From: Clostridium aceticum
Lineage (GTDB): Bacteria; Bacillota; Clostridia; Peptostreptococcales; Natronincolaceae
Reading direction: 5' to 3'
Assembly (NCBI RefSeq): GCF_001042715.1
Contig: NZ_CP009687.1
Location: forward strand, 2,409,418 to 2,473,417
DNA length: 64,000 nucleotides
A model generated the notes under the pieces. The model was given only the letters and a program-made list of their open reading frames with translations, made no database searches and was not told the DNA's origin. The translations under genes were made by a program, and so were the position numbers. Positions 1-8,085 of this stretch are shown one piece after another (the stretch's first letter is position 1; every line of letters begins with the position of its first letter).

Positions 1-116
1 TATGTTAACTCCACATTACATATATGACATGTTAGATTACCTCTCATATCTTCAGAGGCCTCTTCTATTTTAATTTCTTTTTTGTTAAACAACGCTTTTC
101 TTAACTTTCTTCCCAT
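1..116 (-). CDS. 5' end of an unrecognised gene, runs off the window
   Basis: An ATG at 116 on the minus strand follows a strong purine-rich ribosome site (GGGGGAAAAAG) and opens a frame of 38 codons that leaves the window uninterrupted. The product begins MGRKLRKALFNKK and carries a CHIC pair (CxxC spaced like half a zinc site) near residue 33. It lies downstream of the HNH gene on the same strand and may be the next gene of the accessory region. Too little is visible to assign a family. Confidence 0.5.
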   Translation of the reverse strand, partial: MGRKLRKALFNKKEIKIEEASEDMRGNLTCHICNVELT

Positions 117-234
117 ACTTTTTCCCCCAACTATATATAGTAGGTATATAAAATCTAATATTGTATATACTATTTAGCCTCAATACTAAATACAGTAGTG
201 TTATAAAATCTAATTTATAATTTTGTTTATTCCA

Positions 235-408
235 TTAATCTATCTTTTTTATTTCTAATTTTACATTAATTCCTTCTGTTCCTACATTAGTTATTGTGAC
301 TTAATAGCCACCGATGTCATCGCTATCATAAAAAATGCCCCATAATATTACTTCATAAGAAGTACTAAATTTATTCCAGTTCAGTTTTTCGCTATTAATA
401 GTAATCAT
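235..408 (-). pseudogene. small gene remnant with an in-frame stop
   Basis: From an ATG at 408, preceded by a weak AAGG ribosome site, 35 codons are open (starting MITINSEKLNWNKF). They are broken by TAA at 301-303, after which the same frame stays open for another 21 codons to a second TAA at 235-237. The second part reads VTITNVGTEGINVKLEIKK, a typical beta-strand pattern. This looks like one short protein of about 56 residues interrupted by a nonsense change. The family is not recognised. Chance openness in AT-rich DNA cannot be excluded. Confidence 0.35.
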
Positions 409-464
409 ATAAGCGCCTTAATATTTTCTTAAATGTTAGCATCTGCATCTTAACCTCGTCCCCT

Positions 465-1205
465 TAATTACGGCACACCCTATATCTATTAAGTATCTTG
501 TAATGCTCCACAATCAACAGTTCTGACTCCTCTGCAGGTTGGCCATTCCCAATTATTATGTGTTCCTTTGCCTCTACATAATGGGCATATTTCTTACTTA
601 TAATCTGATAAATCTATATCTTCTAATGCTCCACGATCTACAGTTCCTACTCCTCTGCAGATTGGACATTCCCAATTATTATGTATTCCTTTACCCTTAC
701 ATAATGGGCATTCTTCTTGCTTATAATCTGATAAGTCTATATCTTCTAATGCTCCACGATCTACAGTTCCTACTCCTCTGCAGATTGGACATTCCCAATT
801 ATTATGTGTTCCTTTACCCTTACATAATGGGCATTCTTCTTGCTTATAATCTGATAAGTCTATATCTTCTAGTGCTCCATGATCTACAGTTCCTACCCCT
901 ATACAGATTGGACATTCCCAATTATTATGTGTTCCTTTGCCCTTACATAATAGGCATTCTTCTTGCCTATAATCTGATAAGTCTATATCTTCTAGTGCTC
1001 CATGATCTACAGTTCCTACCCCTATACAGATTGGACATTCCCAATTATTATGTGTTCCTTTGCCCTTACATAATGGGCATTCTTCTTGCTTATAATCTGA
1101 TAAGTCTATATCTTCTAGTGCTCCACGATCTACAGTTCCTACTCCTCTGCAGATTGGACATTCCCAACTATTATGCGTTCCACTTCCTTTACATAATGGA
1201 CATAG
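465..1205 (-). repeat. six tandem 123-bp coding repeats (41 codons each)
   Basis: The motif ATTCCCAA recurs at 545, 668, 791, 914, 1037 and 1160, an exact period of 123 bp. Each unit encodes two CXXCXGXG knuckles (for example CPLCKGKG and CPICRGVG) followed by an acidic linker (GALEDIDLSDYKQE). Five units are intact and nearly identical. The sixth (465-593) lies beyond a TAA and has lost conserved residues: the second CPIC has become WPTC and the linker ends in another stop. The antisense frame is also open through the array, but only as a shadow of the repeat. Confidence 0.9.
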
Positions 1206-1970
1206 CGTTTCATTTGATTCAATGAGATACTCTTCTGTTTCTTGAATAATTTCCTCTTCTAAATTTTCATGCTCTTTCAATACCTTTTTAATTCTATCTT
1301 TTAGATTATTATATTTTTTTACATCTCTATATTTGGGTAGGTTATTATTCATTTCACTTGAATCAATGTTGACAGCTTCTCTAATTTCTTTAAGTATATT
1401 GTCATTTAACTCATTATATATATGAGCTGATGAACATTTCTTGTTCTCCTTGATTCTTTTTAATTCTATAGTCAACGCAATTATACTATTTATTAAATCT
1501 GATTCTGCTTTCCAAATAATTACTCTATTTTTTAATATTGCATCTTTTATTTCTCTTATTTCTTTTAAAGTGTAAAAGTGCTTATTATCATACTTGGTAT
1601 GACAATTTGGACATAAATATATTAAGTTATGTGGATGATTATTTTTACTATTATGAACTGGGTCAATATGTGCAAATTCTCCCAAATCAGAACCACAAAT
1701 TGCACATACGCCTCTACTCTCACCTTTAATTTCTCTTTGTATCCCAGCAGGAATTGCTGGCCTTACTCCTTCTTTACTTGGCCAAGCTTGTGACAAAAAA
1801 TCATTAAATTCATCTAACTCACCTCTAGTATAAAATAATATACCATCTTCAGTCTTAGATATTCTTAACTTTCTATTATCATTATACTTAGGCGCATAGT
1901 TTGCAAACCATTCGAGCAATTTAGGAGACATTTTCATATAAATCGCTGCTTCTAATGCATTCATATCCAT
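594..1970 (-). CDS. HNH endonuclease with C-terminal DnaJ-like zinc-knuckle array
   Basis: This protein has 458 residues. Residues 1-65 resemble an excisionase-like winged helix (AAIYMKMSPKLLEWF, then a YTRGELDEFNDFL segment). Residues 87-125 form an HNH nuclease core with paired zinc cysteines (CAIC at 89-92, CPNC at 120-123), a histidine at 101 and the terminal CHTKYD. A charged, probably helical linker follows. From about residue 257 come five 41-residue units, each with two CXXCXGXG motifs of the DnaJ zinc-domain type, so the C-terminus should bind several zinc ions and may bind protein or nucleic acid. The stop falls exactly where every other unit has a CAA glutamine codon, so the ancestral protein was longer. 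HNH nucleases of this kind occur in restriction, homing and phage contexts; the specific role is unknown. Confidence 0.75.
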   Translation of the reverse strand: MDMNALEAAIYMKMSPKLLEWFANYAPKYNDNRKLRISKTEDGILFYTRGELDEFNDFLSQAWPSKEGVRPAIPAGIQREIKGESRGVCAICGSDLGEFAHIDPVHNSKNNHPHNLIYLCPNCHTKYDNKHFYTLKEIREIKDAILKNRVIIWKAESDLINSIIALTIELKRIKENKKCSSAHIYNELNDNILKEIREAVNIDSSEMNNNLPKYRDVKKYNNLKDRIKKVLKEHENLEEEIIQETEEYLIESNETLCPLCKGSGTHNSWECPICRGVGTVDRGALEDIDLSDYKQEECPLCKGKGTHNNWECPICIGVGTVDHGALEDIDLSDYRQEECLLCKGKGTHNNWECPICIGVGTVDHGALEDIDLSDYKQEECPLCKGKGTHNNWECPICRGVGTVDRGALEDIDLSDYKQEECPLCKGKGIHNNWECPICRGVGTVDRGALEDIDLSDYK

Positions 1971-2415
1971 TATAACTATCCTACCTTTACAAATAAAATA
2001 AGCTTTCTTTTTCCATATTAACCCATATTGTTTTCTTCTGATATGATAAAAGATTAATTTTTCATGACGACATTAGTATACTAAAATGATCATAGGGTAC
2101 GGGTACTGCTTTAAATCTATGTAATAAATTCTATATTTTTGTCTAAAATCCTGCATTTACCATAAATTTATGGTTTTAAATAATAAAATAAGGTACTGTC
2201 CCAAAATTATCGAGGACAATACCCTTTCTTTATTTTTACACTCAAACTATGAAATCTATGGCGTATAAGGTATCTAGTGTTCGACTTGCTTTATTCTGTC
2301 TTTGCTTAGTTGACTCTAGTTTATTTATCAATGCATGTGCCTCTGTTATCAAATAAATCACTCTATTTATTAATTCTATCGAATCTGAGAATAATACTTA
2401 ATTAAATCTACATTA
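1971..2415. other. intergenic stretch with a possible short relic frame
   Basis: It contains the hairpin at 2192-2223, listed separately. On the minus strand 2245-2397 is stop-free for 51 codons (it includes SIELINRVIYLITEAHALI) and is in the same frame as the KwaB-like gene that ends at 2416. There is no start codon or ribosome site, so it is at most a fragment of a lost gene. Nothing else was recognised. Confidence 0.3.
2192..2223 (-). terminator. hairpin terminator of the Kiwa-like operon
   Basis: GGTACTGTCC (2192-2201) pairs with GGACAATACC (2214-2223), with one G-U pair. On the minus strand it is followed by a T-rich TTATTTTATTATTT tract. It lies about 190 bp past the stop of the last gene of the three-gene operon. 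Confidence 0.6.
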
Positions 2416-3258
2416 TCACACAGCTGCGCCTAAACGTATAACAGAGTTAGCTATTCTTTTTTCTTTACCATCCGGTGTCGTATAAAACCTTTGATCTATT
2501 CCATAAAGCAGAAGTGTTAAATCATTTTCAGTTTCTATTTTAAAAGTATTATCATCTGCAACCAGCTGAGGACAATACTCCTTAACAGTATCGAACACCG
2601 TATTTTTCTGTTCATCATCAAAGTTATTCAAGGTTGCCATTGCTAATGCAATTCTCTTACGATTAGCTTGTTTTACATCATTAGCAGAAAAGTTATTTTC
2701 TAACCTAATAAAATCCTTAGCTAAAAAAGTCTCCGTTTCTGCTGTAGTTGCCTCTCTAAAAAGTTGGTCTATACCTTTAAATATCCCAGTTATGGCAGAC
2801 AGCTTCTTAAAATATAAAGTATCATCTTCTTTTACATATATTGCATCTGCTGTGTCATTAACTACAATATTTTTGCTGTTTGCATTGTATCTAAATTGAT
2901 CCCCAATAGTAATTACCTTTTTTTCAAGTAATTGTGTCTTTGTAATCCGTTGAAAGTAAAACACATTGGCATTCTCACAAGTACAAATATAGTCAATATT
3001 TGATATTTGATTTACTTCTAGCTGTTCATAAGCAACTGAATCTGTATAGTCAGCTAAAAACTGTAAAAAGAATGGTTTCTGAGAAAACTCACTAATTGAA
3101 AACCACTCTCCTTCATCAAGAATAGTTCCAGGATCATATACTATATTATTAGCCAAGTCATTTGGTAAAGTATATAAAGTTACATTTGACAATACTTTTT
3201 TAAGCTTGGAACTCTCACTGCCTTTTCTTAATCGTAATTTAGCTATTACATGATTCAT
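2416..3258 (-). CDS. kwaB-like: KwaB-like (DUF4868-type) defence protein
   Basis: About 280 residues. The start is set at the ATG at 3258 because AGGAGG (3265-3270) lies six bases upstream; the longer frame from 3285 ignores it. No signal peptide or membrane segment is seen, so it should be cytosolic. The middle has the pattern I associate with DUF4868/KwaB proteins: a strand-rich segment with Asp-Ala-Ile-Tyr, then LYFKKLSAITGIFKGIDQLF and a helical acidic region. It overlaps the upstream membrane-protein gene by 20 bp, and that order (membrane protein, then KwaB) is the Kiwa layout. In Kiwa the membrane protein senses phage and KwaB blocks phage replication and late transcription. The assignment is from pattern memory, not alignment. 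Confidence 0.45.
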   Translation of the reverse strand: MNHVIAKLRLRKGSESSKLKKVLSNVTLYTLPNDLANNIVYDPGTILDEGEWFSISEFSQKPFFLQFLADYTDSVAYEQLEVNQISNIDYICTCENANVFYFQRITKTQLLEKKVITIGDQFRYNANSKNIVVNDTADAIYVKEDDTLYFKKLSAITGIFKGIDQLFREATTAETETFLAKDFIRLENNFSANDVKQANRKRIALAMATLNNFDDEQKNTVFDTVKEYCPQLVADDNTFKIETENDLTLLLYGIDQRFYTTPDGKEKRIANSVIRLGAAV

Positions 3259-3820
3259 CATTATCCTCCTTAGCTCTTTCAACATCTATAAAAGTAAAAT
3301 TATTTATTCTTCTTAGCATAGGAAAAACCAGTTCCTTTGTTGTTTTTATTTCCTTTCTGCTAATTAAAAAAATTTTCATATTATCGGCTGTGGTTATATT
3401 ATAAAACTGATACCTAAAAACCAAAAAAATTGGGTTAAAATACATTGCTTGAGAACAAAATGTAAAAATAAATAGTATACCGTATATAAACCAAAGTGTT
3501 TCAGTTGTCGGGACGCTCAATGAAACAAAAAAGTATCCTAAATAACTAGGCAAAAATGAATTATTTGCTTGTTCAATATTTAGTGGTGGTTTTTCTATAC
3601 TGTCATAACTTAAAAATTTTTTCAAAATTATACTAATCCCTGTAGTTGCTACAGGAACCAAAATAAACCCTATGTATGAAACCCATCTAGGGAACCTATC
3701 TAAACAATTAAAATAGTACCTTTCTTTTATAGAGAATACGACTAATATTAGTGAAGTAGCATTGAAAGTCAAAAGAAGTTTATAAACACATTGAATAGTC
3801 CTTGTAATAATAATTACCAC
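3239..3820 (-). CDS. kwaA-like: small membrane protein, KwaA-like
   Basis: At most 193 residues with three to four hydrophobic segments (about 16-32, 45-68, 88-105 and 107-122) and a charged C-terminal tail, the size and topology of KwaA, the membrane subunit of Kiwa. The start is unusual. A perfect AGGAGG lies at 3820-3825. The only standard start in frame is the GTG at 3818-3820, which overlaps it; the next codons at proper spacing are ATT (3812-3814 or 3809-3811). Initiation from ATT or from the poorly spaced GTG is possible, so the N-terminus is uncertain by two or three residues. It lies 32 bp downstream of the GHKL gene and overlaps the KwaB-like gene. Confidence 0.45.
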   Translation of the reverse strand: MVIIITRTIQCVYKLLLTFNATSLILVVFSIKERYYFNCLDRFPRWVSYIGFILVPVATTGISIILKKFLSYDSIEKPPLNIEQANNSFLPSYLGYFFVSLSVPTTETLWFIYGILFIFTFCSQAMYFNPIFLVFRYQFYNITTADNMKIFLISRKEIKTTKELVFPMLRRINNFTFIDVERAKEDNDESCNS

Positions 3821-3852
3821 CTCCTACATACAACGTTCTTATATTAATAACA

Positions 3853-5616
3853 TCAACTATCTGCGGTAAGATTATATATCAACCATTCTAATTCATTACG
3901 TGCGTTTAAAATAATTTCATCATAGCTCATTAGCCTTAAATTATTTTGTGTATTCAGTGGTGAAATAGTAGGAGTGATGTTTTTTCCAACAACTATTATT
4001 TCAATAAATTTATTTGGAAATTTAGTTAATAGATCATCTCTATATGCAACGGCTTGCGCTTCATGAGTTCTATCAAGTACAATTGAAGGACGCTTAAACT
4101 CGATTAATAGAAATTTATTACTATGATCACAATTTAAAAGTAGATCTGGCCTTTTGTTTGCTCGATCTCCAGAAAATTTTTCACCTAAATATTTTTCTAT
4201 AATATGATTAGTCGTCTGATTTGAAGACATCATCGAATAGGAGGCTCCAAATACCCACATATTTTTTTCTAATGCTTTATGGATATCCTTTTCCAATGCA
4301 TCTTGATTATCTGTAAGCATCTGCAACTTTTCTAAGAAGCTTAATCGGGCCGATGCCTGACTAACGATCATTGTAATGTCAAGTAATCCAAACTCTTTGA
4401 GTATATCCGCAAACATTTCAATATTTGTATCACTTGATTCTGCTAATTTTTCAACAATTTCATAGTAATCATTATTTTCCAATGCAGATATTGTAACATC
4501 AATTATGTTCTTAATTTGTTGTTTGCTATGCCTGCCATCTGATAAACCAGTTAAAACTCTATCAATCAACTTTAATGCCTTCTGCCGCTTATATTCGGGT
4601 AATTTTTCTAACTGTTTTTTTATCTCTCTTTCTAATTGTTTCTTGGTAGTTTTTATATAAAACTCAAAACTGTCATTAAGAGCAAACAAGAGTTTTTCTT
4701 TGACAAATTCATTCACTCTCTGATAGTCCAACGAACTTTCTAGGATGCCCCAACTGTTAGAGGTATACGCCGCTAGAAAATCTGCATTTACTTCACCATA
4801 TACCTTTTTCAATAGCTTATCATGAATATAGTTTAAGTCCTCAATTCCCCAATAATGTGGTTTACCTATGATTTTTCCTGCAACTCTTAAAACTATTCCA
4901 GATCGCTTATTTTTGACTTCCTTATTAGCAATATTAAAGTTTAAGTTGATGAGTCCTTGCTTATCTGTAAATTTATAGTTTTTTCCGCCAATATCCTCAA
5001 CTGTTAATGGTATCCCGTTTATAAAAATGTTAAAATCACTTTCTCGTCCGTATTCCAAAACCAACAATTGACGCAATTTTTCATCACTTGGAGTTAACGA
5101 TAACATATCCAAATCATTAAGTAATATCTTTGTGCCATTTGGTAATAAAGTATCTTTAGTTATCATCATAACTATTTCTTTAGTTGTCATGTTTTCATGT
5201 TGATTCAAAAATTCATTTTTAATAATTTCAAATTGTATTTGTACACTATTTTGAACAGTAATGATACTCATTTTATCAGCAACTAAAAGTCCTGCAAATT
5301 TTCCAATTCCTTTTCTACCCTTTACTAAACGTTTTTTTACATCTGTGCGCTCACCTTTAATAGATACTCTGTCACGAGCGATCCTCATGTATTCATTAAT
5401 AACAGCGGATTCACTCATACCATTTCCATCATCTTCAACCGAAATTATCTGTTTCCTTTTATTAATAGATTGAGGTAATGTTATAAATACGTTTGTTGCA
5501 TCTGCATCCCATGCATTATCCACCAATTCTTTTAAAGCATGCTCGACTGATATATAGTTTTCACCTAGCAATTGTGTTAGTCTACCTTCTACAACAAAAT
5601 TAGTTATTTTATTCAT
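3853..5616 (-). CDS. GHKL-family ATPase with C-terminal PD-(D/E)XK-like nuclease domain
   Basis: About 587 residues from the ATG at 5616, chosen because GGGGTG lies just upstream; an in-frame TTG at 5631 is too close to its AGGAG. The N-terminal 200 residues are a Hsp90/MutL/MORC-type ATPase: N-box ELVDNAWDADAT, G1 box DDGNGMS and glycine-rich lid RKGIGKFAGL. A long helical, charged middle region follows. The last 110 residues carry KRPDLLL...LIEFKRP, the Asp and Glu-x-Lys spacing of PD-(D/E)XK nucleases, in a form similar to Shedu-type (DUF4263) domains. Such ATPase-nuclease fusions are common in defence islands. Being the first gene of the operon with the KwaA/KwaB-like pair, it may be a third component or an independent system. 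Confidence 0.7.
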   Translation of the reverse strand: MNKITNFVVEGRLTQLLGENYISVEHALKELVDNAWDADATNVFITLPQSINKRKQIISVEDDGNGMSESAVINEYMRIARDRVSIKGERTDVKKRLVKGRKGIGKFAGLLVADKMSIITVQNSVQIQFEIIKNEFLNQHENMTTKEIVMMITKDTLLPNGTKILLNDLDMLSLTPSDEKLRQLLVLEYGRESDFNIFINGIPLTVEDIGGKNYKFTDKQGLINLNFNIANKEVKNKRSGIVLRVAGKIIGKPHYWGIEDLNYIHDKLLKKVYGEVNADFLAAYTSNSWGILESSLDYQRVNEFVKEKLLFALNDSFEFYIKTTKKQLEREIKKQLEKLPEYKRQKALKLIDRVLTGLSDGRHSKQQIKNIIDVTISALENNDYYEIVEKLAESSDTNIEMFADILKEFGLLDITMIVSQASARLSFLEKLQMLTDNQDALEKDIHKALEKNMWVFGASYSMMSSNQTTNHIIEKYLGEKFSGDRANKRPDLLLNCDHSNKFLLIEFKRPSIVLDRTHEAQAVAYRDDLLTKFPNKFIEIIVVGKNITPTISPLNTQNNLRLMSYDEIILNARNELEWLIYNLTADS

Positions 5617-5631
5617 TATTACACCCCACAA

Positions 5632-6214
5632 TCTCCTATATCTGAGGAATTTTTAAATTTTATCAACTATTTTTCTTATAATTTCCACATTTCACGGGCA
5701 ATTCCTTCTGTTTCTACATTATTTTCATCGCGCAATTCGACAAATCTATGCCGTCTTATATTTGGAACCCATAGAGATATACAGTATTGTTTAGACGTAG
5801 CAGGTACCTACTAAATTCAAATCAATATCTTATTCAACAAGGTTCTTAAATACTTCTCACAATTTATCAACTTTTACCATAAAAATAGGGTGTTGTTTCT
5901 TAAGATTCCTAAGAAATAACACCCTTACTTTATTTTATGCTAAATTCATCAAACCCTTGATATGTAAAGTCTTTGGGATTTCAACTAACTGTTTCTAATC
6001 TTTATTTTGATTAGCCTTGTTATTAATGGCCGCCTGAATTACAACACACCCTGTTATTTTATACCAACGCTATAGAGAGCAATTATTTTTGGCTATACAT
6101 CTAGATTCATGTGTATACGTCTCCAATTAAATCGGAGGACGTTGTCAATTAGTTTGAATGACGTGTTGATGCCTGGGCAGCTGCTAACAAAATAAACCAA
6201 TCTTCACTTTTTAC
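5632..6214. other. gene-poor stretch with remnant frames and hairpins
   Basis: On the minus strand 5676-5807 is a 43-codon stop-free frame without a start (it includes RRHRFVELRDEN), probably the tail of a lost gene. A strong hairpin lies at 5887-5925. The stretch 5995-6057 encodes a short tail (GCVVIQAAINNK, stop at 5995-5997) that resembles, together with the hairpin, the 3' end of ppdK and its downstream hairpin at 18389-18560. A 20-bp sequence at 6033-6052 recurs at 462-481 on the other side of the accessory genes with 17 of 20 matches. A weak hairpin (ACGTCTCC/GGAGGACGT) lies at about 6118-6143. Confidence 0.4.
5887..5925. terminator. strong 16-bp hairpin, bidirectional terminator
   Basis: AGGGTGTTGTTTCTTA pairs with TAAGAAATAACACCCT with one G-U pair. 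It is T-rich on both sides (TACTTTATTTT on plus, ATTTTTATGG on minus). No gene ends near it on the plus strand, and on the minus strand the nearest upstream gene ends at 6407. It matches the hairpin at 18389-18439 at 34 of 42 positions by hand alignment. Confidence 0.6.
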
Positions 6215-6331
6215 TATAGATGTGCGCCCCTAAATTTTAATATACTAAGGGCTACATTTGCAGCCCGCGGTTTTGAGGCGAAACCGTAGACCGTGTATAT
6301 TAAAATTTAACTTTAGAAGCGCACATCTATA
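6215..6331. mobile_element. 117-bp MITE-like palindromic element, copy 1
   Basis: It starts and ends with TATAGATGTGCGC and its reverse complement. The inverted repeats continue imperfectly inward (CTAAA, then TTTTAATATA). The core holds two sub-hairpins (GGGCT/AGCCC and CGGTTT/AAACCG). The exact reverse complement, with no difference over all 117 bases, lies at 49659-49775. If the outer TA is a target duplication, the element is 113 bp flanked by TA on both sides, as for IS630/mariner-type miniature elements. It has no coding capacity. Confidence 0.85.
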
Positions 6332-6406
6332 TTATGAGACACTCCTATACAATAACATTATATCTTTACAAACTACTTACACAATACGGGGGTATTGCTT
6401 GAAGCT

Positions 6407-8056
6407 TTATATAGTGTCATTCTTCAATTTTTCTAATTCTCCCAATATCTCGTGATATTCCTTATCCAGTGCTGTTACATCATCTTTTTTTGATGGCATT
6501 GATAATCTTCCTATGACTTCTGATAGTCGATTTTGCAATATAAACACCCTTTTTTCAAGTTCTGCCTCATCATGATCCACGGGTTTACTTTTACTGGACA
6601 AATATTCACTATAGTTTCCTGGAAATATTTTTATTTTGTGGTTTTCTATTGTCATGATATGATTTGCAACAGTTTCTACAAAACTTCTGTCGTGGGAGAC
6701 AAATAATAAGGTTCTATCATAATTTTGCAGAGCTTCCTCTATTACTTCCAGGGCATTGATATCTATAAAGTTAGTAGGTTCATCTAGTATTAATAAATTT
6801 ATATCTTGTAACAATATCTTAGCAAAGGAGACTTTTACCCTTTCTCCTCCACTTAATACAGCGATTTTTTTATAAACAGCTTCTCTTTTGAATAACAACC
6901 TAGCCAACAATAGTCTTGCAAAGCTTTCAGGGTATACGCTGCTTTCCATTACATTTTCTATGATACTTACCTTTTCATCTAAAATGCCCATATCCTGACT
7001 AAAGTACCCTATCTTTGCACCTTGGGTAATCTTTATTCCTTCATCATTTTCCATGATCATTTTAATCAAAGTACTTTTACCACAGCCATTGGGGCCAATT
7101 AAACCTATCTTGGCACCGTTATAAATATTGAATCCTGCATCGTTAAATATTATTTTATTTCCAAATGTTTTGTTGATATTTTTTCCCTCTATGATTATTT
7201 TACTATGAAGTCTATCAGCATCTATAATGTCTAATTGAATTATTTCTTCTTTCTTAGGTTTATCTTTAGCTTCCAGATGTTCTATTCTTTTTTTAACACT
7301 TTTAGCTACCCTTTCGAGATTAGCCTTTGCCTTTTGGTTTCCCATTTTATGCAGCCTAGCTTCAGAGTTCCCCATCCTTTTTGGAGTCTTCCTCACGTTT
7401 TTTGCCTTTTGTTTTGTATCATTAATTACTTCTTCCAGGTGTTTCTTTTCTTTTATATAGGCCTCGTATTCAAATTCAGCTCTCTCTCTTTCTTTAATTT
7501 TTTGATCCTTATAGTGACTATAGTTACCCTGATAGATTTTTATCTTACCATTTTCTATCTTTAATATCTTATTGCATAGCTTATCTAAAAAACGTCTATC
7601 ATGGGATATCACAATCAGCCCGCCTTTGTATTCTTGAAATCTCTCTTCCATTAACTGAATTCCCTCTATGTCTACATTGCAGGTAGGCTCGTCAGCTAAT
7701 ATTACTGTAGGATTCCCCCCTAAAGCCTCCGCCAACTTAAATCTAGTTTTTTCTCCTCCACTCATACTTTCTCTCCAAACAGCTTCAATACCTAATTTTG
7801 AAGCTGCTTCATCACTTATGCTCTTAGCCTCTGGTTCCTCCAGCTGTGTTATATAGCTATAATTCCCATATAACTTAACCGATCCTTCATCAGACTCCAG
7901 CCTTCGACTCAATATATTCATCAAGGTGGTTTTACCTACACCATTGGCACCAACAATGCCTATTCTATCTTCAGAATAGATTTTTAAATTATCTATATCT
8001 AATAACAACCTATCCCCAAAATATTTCTTTATTTTATTGCACTCAATTAATAACAT
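6407..8056 (-). CDS. ABC-F ATPase, probable ribosome protection (antibiotic resistance) protein
   Basis: 549 residues with two ABC ATPase domains in tandem and no membrane segment. Walker A sites are GANGVGKTT (about 35-43) and GPNGCGKST (about 317-325). The signatures are MSGGEKTR and LSGGERVK, with Walker B segments ILADEPT and LILDEPT. Between the domains a highly charged, lysine-rich helical linker (about residues 185-275, with RKTPKRMGNSEARLHKMG) corresponds to the antibiotic-resistance-type interdomain linker of Vga/Msr/CplR-like proteins. These act in the cytosol by entering the ribosomal E site and displacing bound drugs such as lincosamides, pleuromutilins or streptogramin A. The drug range cannot be told from the sequence. 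An attenuator-like hairpin overlaps its ribosome site, which supports an inducible resistance role. Confidence 0.85.
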   Translation of the reverse strand: MLLIECNKIKKYFGDRLLLDIDNLKIYSEDRIGIVGANGVGKTTLMNILSRRLESDEGSVKLYGNYSYITQLEEPEAKSISDEAASKLGIEAVWRESMSGGEKTRFKLAEALGGNPTVILADEPTCNVDIEGIQLMEERFQEYKGGLIVISHDRRFLDKLCNKILKIENGKIKIYQGNYSHYKDQKIKERERAEFEYEAYIKEKKHLEEVINDTKQKAKNVRKTPKRMGNSEARLHKMGNQKAKANLERVAKSVKKRIEHLEAKDKPKKEEIIQLDIIDADRLHSKIIIEGKNINKTFGNKIIFNDAGFNIYNGAKIGLIGPNGCGKSTLIKMIMENDEGIKITQGAKIGYFSQDMGILDEKVSIIENVMESSVYPESFARLLLARLLFKREAVYKKIAVLSGGERVKVSFAKILLQDINLLILDEPTNFIDINALEVIEEALQNYDRTLLFVSHDRSFVETVANHIMTIENHKIKIFPGNYSEYLSSKSKPVDHDEAELEKRVFILQNRLSEVIGRLSMPSKKDDVTALDKEYHEILGELEKLKNDTI

Positions 8057-8061
8057 AAAAA

Positions 8062-8085
8062 ATCCTCCCTGTCATCGGAGAGGAT
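8062..8085 (-). promoter_or_regulatory. attenuator hairpin overlapping the ABC-F ribosome site
   Basis: On the minus strand ATCCTCTC (8085-8078) pairs with GGGAGGAT (8069-8062) over 8 bp, including one G-U pair. Five to six T residues follow at once and then the ATG at 8056. The 3' arm contains the Shine-Dalgarno GGGAGG. The structure therefore combines a Rho-independent terminator with ribosome-site masking, the arrangement known upstream of inducible ABC-F genes such as vmlR. Confidence 0.7.

Noticed and set aside
539-1225. Long plus-strand frame with a repeated tyrosine/leucine-rich 41-residue unit
   Set aside because: It is the antisense shadow of the 123-bp coding repeat. There is no ribosome site, and the minus frame has clear zinc motifs and domain structure.
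2245-2397. Stop-free 51-codon stretch after the KwaB-like gene as an extension of that gene
   Set aside because: Three stop codons separate it from the gene and no frameshift clearly restores similarity, so it is listed only as a possible relic.
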